This document shows positions 27,046-36,146 of a stretch of 64,000 nucleotides of DNA, one piece after another. The notes under the pieces were generated by a model that was not told the DNA's origin, searched no databases, and worked only from the letters and a program-made list of their open reading frames with translations. The DNA is taken from NCBI GenBank assembly GCA_963741565.1, contig CAVUIK010000010.1, forward strand, positions 186,001 through 250,000, written 5' to 3'. This DNA is from Ga0077555 sp963741565. GTDB lineage: Bacteria > Pseudomonadota > Alphaproteobacteria > Rhizobiales > Hyphomicrobiaceae. The position numbers and the translations under genes are program-made. Every line of letters starts with the position of its first letter. Position 1 is the stretch's first letter.

Positions 27046-27948
27046 TCAGCGCCGTTGACCAGGGCCTGGACCCCAGTTGCTTCCGCCGGCAGCCGGCTCA
27101 CCGTAAATTTCAACGACGGCCTGGCCGCGGAAGTTCGGCTTCGACTGATAGACGAGCTGGATCTCGTTGATTCGCCCATCGCGCTTCATGTCGATCGGCT
27201 GCGTGACGCCATTGGCCGCGATCTCGGCATTGATCGGAATGATGTCGCTATCACCCCGGCCGTAAACGACGTTGATCTCGCGCATGAAGATGTCATTACG
27301 CAGGACGCGGATGGCAATCCGGCGATAGCGACCCGCCTCCCGGCCTACCCGCACGATGTCCCGCTCAGCCTGAAAACCGACAGTCTGGGCTCCGAACTTT
27401 ACCCAGCCCGGAGGAACTTCACCGGCGAAAAAGCGCTGTGGCGGCGGCCCGCTGAAACCCGGACCTGGACCACGGCCGGGACCACGACGGTCGTCGTTGA
27501 CGTGCCGGCCCCACAGCTCCACCACCGCCTGGCCGCGGAAACTCGGCCGGCTCTTGTAGACGAATTCAACCTGCTGAATCGCTCGTGCGTCCCCCCGGAG
27601 ATCGAGTTCGCCGGTATCAGTTCCGGCCCGCATCTGGCGATTGACGGGCAGGACTTCCAACTCGCCATTGCCGTAGATGACCTTCATCTCCACCATCCGG
27701 ATGTCGCTGCCTTTGACAAACAGCCGAAGCGAGCGAAAACGGCCTTCCTGCTGGCCCACCTGAATGACATCCCGATCGACGCCGAATCCAACAGATTGCT
27801 GTCCGAGCTTGGCCCAATTGTCGGGTCGCTGCGGCGACCACCCTCGCTGGGCCTCGGCAGGCGAGACTGCCATCACCAGTGCCGTGAGCATGGCAACAAG
27901 CCATCCCACACTGCTTGCACGCCAAGTTACGAAACTTGCGATACTCAA
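27046..27948 (-). CDS. secreted protein with two copies of a beta-rich repeat domain
   Basis: Exported protein of 300 residues: a signal peptide (VGWLVAMLTALVMAVSPAEAQ) and two copies of one domain of about 100 residues. Each copy opens W-x-K-L/F-G, continues VGF-x-x-(D/E)RD(V/I)xxVG, then VIYGNG or VVYGRG, and closes with EIQLVY and (S/N)FRGQAVVE. A glycine/proline linker joins them. The pattern resembles the DUF2541 type, but I cannot confirm that. The start is TTG at 27948, with GGAGG five bases upstream; no ATG or GTG fits the signal peptide. The neighbour at 28186 encodes three more copies of the same domain. Confidence 0.72.
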   Translation of the reverse strand: MSIASFVTWRASSVGWLVAMLTALVMAVSPAEAQRGWSPQRPDNWAKLGQQSVGFGVDRDVIQVGQQEGRFRSLRLFVKGSDIRMVEMKVIYGNGELEVLPVNRQMRAGTDTGELDLRGDARAIQQVEFVYKSRPSFRGQAVVELWGRHVNDDRRGPGRGPGPGFSGPPPQRFFAGEVPPGWVKFGAQTVGFQAERDIVRVGREAGRYRRIAIRVLRNDIFMREINVVYGRGDSDIIPINAEIAANGVTQPIDMKRDGRINEIQLVYQSKPNFRGQAVVEIYGEPAAGGSNWGPGPGQRR

Positions 27949-28138
27949 TTTGACCTCCACATCGCTCGCCACATCCAGGTCGCGGAATCCGCGCGATCCG
28001 ACACTAAGGTTAACAGCTGCAACACCACACGAGAACACGTTCATGCGGACGCAGATCATCGGCAGGATGCCGGGGATAATTGTTGAGACGATGACGGCTC
28101 CGCGCCCGGATTGCGGCGCTGCCCTGGCGCTCAAAAAG

Positions 28139-28162
28139 AAAGGGCGCCCAAAGGCGCCCTTT
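28139..28162 (-). terminator. intrinsic terminator of the three-repeat secreted protein gene
   Basis: AAAGGGCGCC at 28139-28148 and GGCGCCCTTT at 28153-28162 form a ten-base stem with a four-base loop. On the minus strand it is followed by CTTTTT, which matches termination of the gene ending at 28186. The 237 bases up to 27948 hold nothing else I can call. Confidence 0.75.
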
Positions 28163-28185
28163 CAATATGAGATCATGACGGGTGC

Positions 28186-29505
28186 TTACTGCGCCCAGAA
28201 CTCGACGAAGGCGTAACCTTTGCCCTTGGCGCCGGTGTCGAGCAGGCGCGAGCGGTAGCTCACCTGGATCTCACGCACAGCCTTCGGCTTCAACTGGACG
28301 GGGCCGTAGGATGCCCCCGCTTCGACCTTCGAGCCGACCGGGATCGTGTCACTGGTGCCATCGCCATAGACGACCGTCAGTTTGTTCAGCGTGATCGCGC
28401 GGTCCTTTACGTCGAGGCGGAACCGGTTGAACCCCCAGTTACGAGCCACGGAGATAATGTCCGTCTCGTAGCCAAGACCCTTTTTCACGCTGAAGAACAA
28501 CGGCTGCTGCCCACCGAGATAGAGCCAGCCGCGGTTCGGGCCATGCTTGAATGCCTCGCCCGACGGGGTAATCGTGCCGCCGCTCGAAGCAGATGCCGGC
28601 GCCGGACCATACCAGCCCTCGGCGTACTCACCGTAAGCTTCCACGCGAGCCTGGCCCTTGAAGCCGGGGCGGCTCTTGTAGACGAGTTGGATCTCCTTGA
28701 TGAAGCGATCGCCCTTCAGGGTGAACCACTTCGTGCGCGTGTTGCCCGGGACGTTCGCCGCCACGGCCAGCACATCCGGTTCGCCGTTCGAGTAGACGAC
28801 CCGCATCTCGTTAATGAAGATGTCGTTGTCGAGCACGCGCAGGCGGACCTTGTCGAACTTACCGAACTCGGTACCCACCTTGATTACGTCGCGATCCACG
28901 CCGAATCCGACATATTGAACGCCGAACAGAACATCACCGCCAGCCGTTACAGTGCCCGCAGGCGCCTGATTGGGACGCGGAGACGTTGGCGCGACAGCAA
29001 CTGCGGTCGGTGCCGGTGGTGGCGCCGAAACGGAGGGCCCCGGCGAAACGGACGGTGCCGAAGGGCGCGATGCACGCGCCCCAGACTCGCTCGTTATGCC
29101 AACGACGCGAATCCGGGCGCGTTTCTGCTCGCCCGGCGCCGTCTTGTAGTAAATGACGATCTGGTCGATGAACTTCTCAGGTCCAAGGCCATTGCTTGGG
29201 CCCATCACGCGCGTTCGTACATCCTGACCATCGAGCCTGATAAGGCGCCCGCGATCCTCAGTGAATGTCGAACCATCGTTATATTTGACATCGATTTTCG
29301 CGATGTCGACGGCTGACGCGTCAAGTGCATAAACTCGGATACCCCGGAAGCGGCCCGGGATCCTCGTCGTATCAATCCGATCAATATCGGGGATGAGTTT
29401 GAGCGCAACCTCCTCACCCAGCGTGACCTCGGTTTGCGCAAAAGCGGCGGGGGCGCCGCTAAACGCAAACAATGCGAGGGTACAAACGAGCAGCCTCCGC
29501 AACAT
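28186..29505 (-). CDS. secreted protein with three copies of the same beta-rich repeat domain
   Basis: Exported protein of 439 residues. A signal peptide (LLVCTLALFAFSGAPAAFAQ) precedes a divergent first copy (residues about 24-130), a proline/alanine/serine linker, a second copy near 190-295 and a third near 325-438. The second copy is closest to those of the neighbour: VGFGVDRDVIKVG, NDIFINEMRVVY, KEIQLVYKSRPGFKGQARVE. The third keeps LTVVYGDG and REIQVSYRS. GGGAG lies seven bases before the ATG. It has its own terminator, so the two genes are probably separate transcription units. The function is unknown; an extracellular binding role is conceivable. Confidence 0.72.
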   Translation of the reverse strand: MLRRLLVCTLALFAFSGAPAAFAQTEVTLGEEVALKLIPDIDRIDTTRIPGRFRGIRVYALDASAVDIAKIDVKYNDGSTFTEDRGRLIRLDGQDVRTRVMGPSNGLGPEKFIDQIVIYYKTAPGEQKRARIRVVGITSESGARASRPSAPSVSPGPSVSAPPPAPTAVAVAPTSPRPNQAPAGTVTAGGDVLFGVQYVGFGVDRDVIKVGTEFGKFDKVRLRVLDNDIFINEMRVVYSNGEPDVLAVAANVPGNTRTKWFTLKGDRFIKEIQLVYKSRPGFKGQARVEAYGEYAEGWYGPAPASASSGGTITPSGEAFKHGPNRGWLYLGGQQPLFFSVKKGLGYETDIISVARNWGFNRFRLDVKDRAITLNKLTVVYGDGTSDTIPVGSKVEAGASYGPVQLKPKAVREIQVSYRSRLLDTGAKGKGYAFVEFWAQ

Positions 29506-29691
29506 TACAGAACTCCCTGTCTAGTGACTCACTGAAGCCCCGGCTTCGAGGCGGATCTTTAGCCTATCCATACGATCAAAAAAAGGCTATTTCGCCGCGA
29601 GGAAAAGGTGCTTGTGGCACGCGCCCTGTGGCCAAACAGCCACGATTCGTCGTGCCACCAAGCGCGGCTTGCTCGATCAGGATCGGACAAA

Positions 29692-31098
29692 ATGGCCTAT
29701 GAAACAAGCACGTTGCCGGGCAGCAATGTGGCAACCGCCATTGACATCTTGCGCCAGCGGTTTGGTGACCGCCTGCAGACCGGCGAGGCGCTGCGCCGGC
29801 AGCATGCCCATACTCTGACTTGGCTGCCGAACCAGCCACCGGATGCCGTCCTGTGGCCGCTCTCGACTGACGAGGTCCGCGATATCGTCCAGATTGCTGC
29901 GACGTATCGGGCACCACTGATTCCGTTTGGCGCCGGCACTTCGCTCGAGGGGCATCTCAACGCTCCGCACGGGGGCATATCGCTCGACTTCGGACGCATG
30001 GATCAAGTGCTCGGCGTCAACGCGACGGATCTCGACTGCGTGGTGCAGCCAGGCGTATCCCGGAAGCGGCTCAACGACCATCTTCGAGACATGGGGCTGT
30101 TCTTCCCGGTCGATCCTGGAGCCGAAGAAGCAACGATCGGCGGCATGGCTGCTACGCGGGCGTCAGGCACTACGGCCGTCCGCTACGGCACGATGCGCGA
30201 AAACGTGCTCAACGTGACCGCCGTTCTGGCAGACGGGTCGGTCGTGCGTACGGCGCGGCGCGCGCGCAAGTCGTCGGCTGGCTACGATCTGACTAAGCTG
30301 CTGGTTGGCTCGGAAGGCACGCTCGGCATCATGACTGAGCTTACCGTTCGGCTCTATGGCATTCCGGAATCGATCATGTCTGCGGTCTGTCCGTTCGAGA
30401 CCCTCGAGGGGGCCGTTAACTCCGTGATTCAGGCGATCCAGCTGGGCCTCGGCATCGCGCGGTCGGAGCTGATCGACGAGATCCTCGTCAATGCCATGAA
30501 TCGGCATGCGAAAATGTCGCTTGAGGAGCGCCCGACGCTGTTTCTGGAATTTCACGGGACGGACGTGTCGGTGCGCGATCAGATTGCCCGTTTCGAGGAA
30601 ATCGCACGCGCAGAGGGCGCCATTCGGTTCGACTGGGCCGAGCGCGAAGAAGATCGCCGCAAGCTATGGAAGGCTCGGCACGAGGGTTACTGGGCCATCA
30701 AGGGGCTCTATCCCGGGCGAGAGGCGCTGGCGACCGACATCTGCGTGCCGATCTCGCGACTGACCGAGTGCATTCTCGAAACGCAAAAAGACATCAAAAG
30801 CTTAGGACTGACAGCCGCGATTATCGGCCATGTCGGCGACGGCAACTTCCACACCCAGCCGATGATCGACATGAGCAATCCCAAGGAGGTGGCCGCGATT
30901 GAAAGCTTCCTGCATCGGTTGGCGGAGCGCGCCGTCGCGATGGACGGGACGTGCACCGGCGAGCATGGCGTCGGCCAAGGCAAGATGAAGTATTTGAAAG
31001 CCGAGCACGGTGCTGGCCTCGCTGCGATGCGCTCGATAAAGCAGGCCTTCGACCCGCTCGGGATCTTAAATCCGGGCAAGATTTTCCTTCCGAGTTGA
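29692..31098 (+). CDS. FAD-linked oxidase, D-lactate dehydrogenase (cytochrome)-type
   Basis: FAD enzyme of 468 residues that oxidises a 2-hydroxyacid, probably D-lactate, passing electrons to cytochrome or quinone. The PCMH-type FAD-binding domain contains LIPFGAGTSLEGH, DPGAEEATIGGMAAT and GSEGTLGIMTELTVRL. The C-terminal FAD-linked oxidase domain contains IIGHVGDGNFH, CTGEHGVGQGK and the ending DPLGILNPGKIF. I took the ATG at 29692, because the extension to 29608 has no family resemblance. It stands alone: no glcE/glcF partners follow, which favours a D-lactate dehydrogenase over a glycolate oxidase subunit. Confidence 0.88.
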   Translation: MAYETSTLPGSNVATAIDILRQRFGDRLQTGEALRRQHAHTLTWLPNQPPDAVLWPLSTDEVRDIVQIAATYRAPLIPFGAGTSLEGHLNAPHGGISLDFGRMDQVLGVNATDLDCVVQPGVSRKRLNDHLRDMGLFFPVDPGAEEATIGGMAATRASGTTAVRYGTMRENVLNVTAVLADGSVVRTARRARKSSAGYDLTKLLVGSEGTLGIMTELTVRLYGIPESIMSAVCPFETLEGAVNSVIQAIQLGLGIARSELIDEILVNAMNRHAKMSLEERPTLFLEFHGTDVSVRDQIARFEEIARAEGAIRFDWAEREEDRRKLWKARHEGYWAIKGLYPGREALATDICVPISRLTECILETQKDIKSLGLTAAIIGHVGDGNFHTQPMIDMSNPKEVAAIESFLHRLAERAVAMDGTCTGEHGVGQGKMKYLKAEHGAGLAAMRSIKQAFDPLGILNPGKIFLPS

Positions 31099-31129
31099 CG
31101 GAATGCATCTCCGAAATCGGGTAACACCG

Positions 31130-31137
31130 TTAACCAT
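31130..31137 (+). promoter_or_regulatory. CtrA half-site-like octamer upstream of the RlpA gene
   Basis: TTAACCAT, the half-site form recognised by CtrA in alphaproteobacteria, lies 77 bases before the RlpA start. A single octamer can occur by chance, so this is only suggestive. Confidence 0.25.
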
Positions 31138-31213
31138 ATGGAGCCAATTGGGCTAGCAACGACGTTACCAAACGTGATTAACGCCCCTCGTGCGGTTGAA
31201 GGGGCAACTCAAA

Positions 31214-31885
31214 ATGACATATCGATCACTAACACGATGTGCTGCAGCATTCGCTGCTGCACTTGTTCTCGGCGGGTTCGCCATCCCGAGTCTTGCCGAG
31301 GCTAAAGCACCCGGAGGGAAGCACTGCTACGGCGGTGTCTGCCATTGGGTGATGACTTTGTCGGAAACGGCGTCGCAGATTGGAAAAGTACGACACCTAA
31401 AGGCGTCGCACTATGACAGCTGCAAAAGTGACCGGCATAATCCGTGTGGCCTGACCAGCTCCGGAGAAGAGTTCCGGCCCTGGGAAGCCAATAACGCCGC
31501 CAGCGCCATCCACCCGGATGGGACAGTCCTGCTGGTCCGCAACCCATCTGGTGGCAAAGCTGCCGTCGTGCGTGTAAACAACTACGGACCCTTCCGGGGC
31601 AACCGGAAGATTGATGTCTCGAAAGCGACAGCTCAGAAACTCGGATTCGCCAGTCGAGGCGTTGCTGACCTCGAGGTTCAGGTCCTCTACGCGCCGACCA
31701 AGTCTGAAACGAAGTACAAAGCTTACCGGCGCTATGCGTCAGTGGCCGGATACATCGGTAAGACCTCCAGCATCGGCGCCGCTGCAGACCAATACTGGTC
31801 GAAGAAGCCGACGAAGTCGCGCACAGCCGGCGCGACTCAGTCGAAAAACGTACCATCCGCCGCCAGCGGCCGAACGGCGCGATAA
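31214..31885 (+). CDS. RlpA-like double-psi beta-barrel exported protein
   Basis: Exported protein of 223 residues with a signal peptide ending near SLAEAKA. The DPBB domain is recognised by SGEEFRPWEANNAASAIHPDGT, VRVNNYGPFRGNRKIDVSKATAQKLGF and the closing GVADLEVQVLY. RlpA proteins are septal lytic transglycosylases or peptidoglycan-binding proteins; the usual SxAxRYG-type opening is altered here, with HLKASHYDSC instead, and no C-terminal SPOR domain exists. Cysteines in HCYGGVCHW and SCKSDRHNPCG suggest disulfides. The ATG at 31214 follows a GGGG stretch. Confidence 0.75.
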   Translation: MTYRSLTRCAAAFAAALVLGGFAIPSLAEAKAPGGKHCYGGVCHWVMTLSETASQIGKVRHLKASHYDSCKSDRHNPCGLTSSGEEFRPWEANNAASAIHPDGTVLLVRNPSGGKAAVVRVNNYGPFRGNRKIDVSKATAQKLGFASRGVADLEVQVLYAPTKSETKYKAYRRYASVAGYIGKTSSIGAAADQYWSKKPTKSRTAGATQSKNVPSAASGRTAR

Positions 31886-31907
31886 TGGTCAACGGGCAGA
31901 TATTTAT

Positions 31908-32975
31908 CTATTGCCGCAATGCCTTGACCGATTCAGCGAGAACGGCACCGGCCTGATCGATATCTGCCCGGCTAACGTCGAGATGCGTTACGGCGCGAAT
32001 CATACCGCCGTACGTGGTGCCCATGCGGACGCCACGCCGCAACAGATCGTCGTGCAACTGCTTCGACGTGATGCCGGCATCCATCGGATCGAAGAACACG
32101 ATATTGCTCTCGATCTTGGGCGTAAAAAGCTTGAGACCCTTGATCACGCCAATGTGCTCGCCCAGCCGGCGCGCATTGGCGTGGTCTTCGGCCAGCTTCT
32201 CGATGTTGTGGTCAAGCGCGTAAACCCCGGCAGCAGCGACAATGCCCGATTGGCGCATGGCGCCACCGAGGCGATGTTTCCAGCGCCAGGCCTCGTTGAT
32301 GAACGCCTTTGACCCAACCAAAACGCCGCCGATCGGGCAACCGAGCCCCTTGGAAAGGTCCAGCCAAACGGTATCGACGTGCTCGGTCATCTTGGCCGCC
32401 GGAACCCCGGCGCCAACGACAGCATTCAGCAACCGGGCCCCGTCCATGTGAACGATGAGCCCGTGTTTCCGGGCCGCGGTTGCAACATCCTTGATCTGCT
32501 CGGGTTTCCAGATGGCGCCGCCGCCCCGGTTTACGGTTTGCTCGATGACCACAACTCTCGAGATCGGGTTGTGCCGGCCATCACCGGTGCGGATCGCGGC
32601 CTCGACGTCGGACCCTTTGAATATTCCCTTGTCGCTGTTGATCCAGAGTGTCTGGGCGCCGGCCAGCACCGAAGCGCCACCGCCTTCCGATGTGAAGACA
32701 TGGGTCTCGGCCGACCCAATGATCTCATCGCCCGGCCGGCAGTGCACCAACATGGCAATTTGATTGCACATGGTTCCCGAAGGCAAGAAAACCGCGGCTT
32801 CTTTTCCCGTCATCTCAGCGATGCGGTCTTGAAGCTGGTTCGTCGAGGGATCCTCGCCCCGCTGCTCATCCCCGACCTCGGCTTCCGCCATGGCCTTGCG
32901 CATGCCGGGTGACGGCTTGGTCTGGGTATCGCTGTAGAGGTCGATCAGCCGGTTGCTGGGTGACGGGCGTGCCAA
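31908..32975 (-). CDS. threonine aldolase family (beta-eliminating lyase)
   Basis: PLP-dependent low-specificity threonine aldolase, splitting threonine or allo-threonine into glycine and acetaldehyde. Of 355 residues, the opening LIDLYSDTQTKPSPGMRKAM matches the family start; VGDEQRGEDPST, MDGARLLNA and the lysine in DLSKGLGCPIGG are the cofactor region. The start is TTG at 32975, with GAGGAGG five bases upstream; the frame is open another 546 bases, but that stretch is antisense to the SDR gene. It is divergent from the SDR gene. Confidence 0.88.
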   Translation of the reverse strand: MARPSPSNRLIDLYSDTQTKPSPGMRKAMAEAEVGDEQRGEDPSTNQLQDRIAEMTGKEAAVFLPSGTMCNQIAMLVHCRPGDEIIGSAETHVFTSEGGGASVLAGAQTLWINSDKGIFKGSDVEAAIRTGDGRHNPISRVVVIEQTVNRGGGAIWKPEQIKDVATAARKHGLIVHMDGARLLNAVVGAGVPAAKMTEHVDTVWLDLSKGLGCPIGGVLVGSKAFINEAWRWKHRLGGAMRQSGIVAAAGVYALDHNIEKLAEDHANARRLGEHIGVIKGLKLFTPKIESNIVFFDPMDAGITSKQLHDDLLRRGVRMGTTYGGMIRAVTHLDVSRADIDQAGAVLAESVKALRQ

Positions 32976-33113
32976 GGAGGCCTCCTCGAGATTGGCGGGG
33001 GATTTTCGGCCACCATTGAACCGCGCCGGCGCCGGCGGCACAAGGGACCTTCGCTTTACGAGCCCGCGCCACCCGCATAAGAGTTGCGCAATTCCAAACC
33101 TAAGAGGTCTGCC

Positions 33114-33899
33114 ATGCAGTTGAGCAACGAGATGACAGCCGTCGTGACCGGTGGCGCGTCCGGCCTGGGAGGTGCCACAGCCGCCGCCCTTGCCGGCAAG
33201 GGTGTCAAGGTCGCGATCTTCGACCTCAACGGAGACCTCGGGGCCAGCCACGCCAAAGAAATCGGCGGCGCCTTCTTCAAATGCGACGTCACCAATGAGG
33301 CCAGCATCGACGCGGCGCTCGTGGCAGCCCGGGCGGCCTTGGGCGTCGAGCGCATCCTCGTGAACTGCGCCGGCATCGGAACCGCCAAACGATTGACCCG
33401 CAAGAACCGCGAGACAGGCGCCATCGAACCGCACGATCTCGCGACCTTCGCGAAGGTCATTCAGGTCAATCTGATCGGTACCTTCCTGATGATGGCCAAA
33501 TCGGCGGCCGCGATGCAGCAATTGACCCCGATCAACGCAGACGGCGAGCGCGGCGTCATGATCTGCACCGCCTCGGTGGCGGCCGAGGATGGCCAGATCG
33601 GACAGGTCGCCTATGCGGCCTCAAAAGGCGGCGTGCTGGCCATGACATTGCCCGTTGCGCGCGATCTCGCCCAAAGCGGGATCCGGGTAGCGACCATTAT
33701 GCCGGGTCTCTTCCACACGCCGATGTTCGACGGATTGCCGGAAGAAGCCCGAAACGCCTTGGCAGCGTCCGTCCCTTTCCCGTCCCGGCTCGGCAGTCCG
33801 GTCGAGTACGCGGCATTGGCCACACATATCTGCGAGAATATCATGCTGAACGGCGTCGGAATCCGGCTCGACGGCGCCGTCCGCCTCGCACCCCGATGA
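33114..33899 (+). CDS. SDR family oxidoreductase, 3-hydroxyacyl-CoA dehydrogenase type II-like
   Basis: Short-chain dehydrogenase of 261 residues. The NAD-binding TGGASGLG is at about residues 12-19, an NCAGIG segment follows, and the catalytic YAASK lies in VAYAASKGGVLAM. The long insertion RLTRKNRETGAIEPHDLATF and the overall layout match type II 3-hydroxyacyl-CoA dehydrogenases (HSD17B10-like), which act in isoleucine and branched fatty acid breakdown. AGAGG lies before the ATG at 33114; an in-frame start at 33084 is less likely. No other beta-oxidation genes are adjacent. Confidence 0.87.
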   Translation: MQLSNEMTAVVTGGASGLGGATAAALAGKGVKVAIFDLNGDLGASHAKEIGGAFFKCDVTNEASIDAALVAARAALGVERILVNCAGIGTAKRLTRKNRETGAIEPHDLATFAKVIQVNLIGTFLMMAKSAAAMQQLTPINADGERGVMICTASVAAEDGQIGQVAYAASKGGVLAMTLPVARDLAQSGIRVATIMPGLFHTPMFDGLPEEARNALAASVPFPSRLGSPVEYAALATHICENIMLNGVGIRLDGAVRLAPR

Positions 33900-33996
33900 C
33901 GGCGTGCCAAATCTTCATGCTAAGCCGTATTAAGCCTATGCGGACCTGAGCGACCAGGATAGGAGAGCGCTTGTATCCCGCTTGAAAGTTTGTCCG

Positions 33997-35097
33997 ATGT
34001 GGTGGCGTTCTCTCAATAACCGTGTTGCCGCCGCCGTGCGCGGCAAAGCCGCCATTGGCGTCTATGCCATCGGCCTGACGCTCATTGGTTCCGCAACGGT
34101 CTTCAGTCTTACGGTTGTCGTTAACACAGCCTTCCGGGTCGCTGAACCCTATCTCCAGGAACCGGCGGCGCGCCCAAGAATTGCAACCTCCGCCGGCCAA
34201 TCTGCCGTTGTCGAGCCCACGGTATCGACGGTCGCGGGCTTCGCCTCGGTCGTACAGGTCGACTGGACCGACCGCCTGCACACTCGGCAGAAGTTCTGGC
34301 TCTCACGGATCACAAACTCTCCTGAGAAATGGGCCGAGAAGGTTACGCTTGCGGCAAGGCGCGCCGCCCCTCGATACATCGTTCCAAATGGCGCGACGAC
34401 CGACGACCCGGCCGCCAAATTCCACAAAGGCACACGCAGTACCTACAAGACCGTTTGCGTGAGGCTCTGCGACGGTTATTTCTGGCCGATCAGCTTCTCG
34501 ACAACCGAGGATCAATTCGACCGCGACAACACCACCTGCGAGCGCAGCTGCGGAACCGCGACCCAGCTCTTTGTGTCACCGATCCCGAACAGCGACGGCG
34601 AAGGCCTGCAATCGCTATCCGGCGTGCCTTACGCCAAGCTCAAGACAGCACATCTCTTTCGCAGCCGTTACGACGCCACATGCAAGTGCAACGCGCAGCC
34701 TTGGGAGCAGGAGGCCAAGATCCGGCACCGCTTGTATGCTCTCGAAGCAGCCCAGCGGAAGGGCGACAAGGCGACCGCATCGGAAATAGCGGCGGTGCGC
34801 ACCAAAGTTACGGCTAACGAAGCGGCCGCTGCAAAACTGAAGAAGAGCGACACAGATAAAGCCGTCGTTGAGCTTGCAATCCTCAAAAAGTCTTCGCCAG
34901 ACCCCGTATTCCAGAAGGCCTCGAGGGCGGCACGCCCGACGGATGCGACAGCATTCCGGCCAGCCTCCGCACGCAACTATCCCACGCCCGAAAGTGGAGG
35001 CCTAATGGCCCTGGGCGCACAATCGTCGAACCGCGGCAGCATCCGCCGGTCCAACGCCGACAGCGACTGGAAGGTCCGCGTTTTCAACGCCAACTGA
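33997..35097 (+). CDS. DUF2865 domain-containing protein, membrane-anchored
   Basis: Protein of 366 residues with one N-terminal transmembrane segment (AIGVYAIGLTLIGSATVFSLTVVV). The DUF2865 domain is at about residues 145-250: YKTVCVRLCDGYFWPISFS, a four-cysteine pattern with CERSCG, then CKCNAQPW and RHRLYALE. An alanine/lysine-rich tail follows. The function of the family is unknown. The start is uncertain between ATG 33997 and TTG 33982. The next gene is a paralogue with the same domain. Confidence 0.78.
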   Translation: MWWRSLNNRVAAAVRGKAAIGVYAIGLTLIGSATVFSLTVVVNTAFRVAEPYLQEPAARPRIATSAGQSAVVEPTVSTVAGFASVVQVDWTDRLHTRQKFWLSRITNSPEKWAEKVTLAARRAAPRYIVPNGATTDDPAAKFHKGTRSTYKTVCVRLCDGYFWPISFSTTEDQFDRDNTTCERSCGTATQLFVSPIPNSDGEGLQSLSGVPYAKLKTAHLFRSRYDATCKCNAQPWEQEAKIRHRLYALEAAQRKGDKATASEIAAVRTKVTANEAAAAKLKKSDTDKAVVELAILKKSSPDPVFQKASRAARPTDATAFRPASARNYPTPESGGLMALGAQSSNRGSIRRSNADSDWKVRVFNAN

Positions 35098-35235
35098 TCG
35101 AACCGAGCGCAGGTCCCGCGGAGCGGTGGCCGGATTTCAGCTCAACTTTCGCACAATCGTTTAGAAAATATTTGCGATCCCGCTGGCATAACGGAGCTGG
35201 CCGCTGTTGCGGTTGGTGTAGTGAGTGGGTTTCGT

Positions 35236-36135
35236 ATGCGTTGTCGAGTTCCGTGTGTTGGCGCCCTCGTGGCTGCCGTTATGCTTTTTCTGATGCCGGG
35301 ACCTGCTAGCGCGCAGGGCTTCTTCCAGAGCCTGTTCGGTGGCGGCCAGCCGCAGCAGGCCGCACCGCCGCCGGCCTCGCTCAACCTCCCGCCGCCAATC
35401 TCGAGCTATCGGGCGCCGTTGTTCAATCCCTATCGGGCGATCGAGCGAAACCCGAACGACGGCAACGCCAATTCCAATGCCAACTCCGAGCAATCCGACG
35501 GCGGCGGATCCTACCGGACGCTCTGCGTCCGCATGTGCGACGGTTACTATTGGCCGATCAGCTATGGCGCACGGCGCTCGAATTTCTACCGGGACGCCAA
35601 CGTTTGCCGATCATCCTGCGGTGCTGAAGCACGCCTGTTCTATCATTCGAAGTCCAGCGACGTGAATGCCATGATCGATATTCAGGGACGTTCCTATTCG
35701 CGCCTCCCGGTCGCATTCAAGTACCGCAAGACGCTGGTCGACAGCTGCAAATGCAAGCCCGAGCCGTGGGCGCAAAGCGAGCGCGACCGCCATCAGATGT
35801 ATGCAATAAAGGAAACCGATGAGGACCGCCGCCGGTCCAATCGTGCACCGCTGGTCGACGGAGGCGCCAAGATCGCCGACGCTGCCGCGGCCGACGGCAA
35901 GGTACCAGCCGAACAGAGCAGCGAACCGAAAGCTGGAAGCGCTGAGAAGATCGAACCGAAAACGGACAAGAAGGTCACGGAGCGCAATCGCGACGTCCAG
36001 GAACCGCACCGACCGGCAAAGCGCACGGCTATCATCGCGCAGCAGGCAATCCGGCCAGCTGCGATCAAGTCACCCATCACGCCGGCCTCGTTCAGCCCGC
36101 CCCCACCCAGCGCGCACCGGTGGCCCGGCGATTGA
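35236..36135 (+). CDS. DUF2865 domain-containing protein, exported
   Basis: Paralogue of the preceding gene, 299 residues. A cleavable signal peptide (ALVAAVMLFLMPGPASAQG) replaces the anchor. A proline-rich linker precedes the DUF2865 domain (about residues 95-195): YRTLCVRMCDGYYWPISYG, CRSSCG, GRSYSRLPVAFKYR, CKCKPEPW and RHQMYAIK. The tail is low-complexity and charged. The ATG at 35236 fits the signal peptide better than a GTG at 35221. The cysteine set is conserved between the two copies. Confidence 0.8.
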   Translation: MRCRVPCVGALVAAVMLFLMPGPASAQGFFQSLFGGGQPQQAAPPPASLNLPPPISSYRAPLFNPYRAIERNPNDGNANSNANSEQSDGGGSYRTLCVRMCDGYYWPISYGARRSNFYRDANVCRSSCGAEARLFYHSKSSDVNAMIDIQGRSYSRLPVAFKYRKTLVDSCKCKPEPWAQSERDRHQMYAIKETDEDRRRSNRAPLVDGGAKIADAAAADGKVPAEQSSEPKAGSAEKIEPKTDKKVTERNRDVQEPHRPAKRTAIIAQQAIRPAAIKSPITPASFSPPPPSAHRWPGD

Positions 36136-36146
36136 CAACTTTGACG

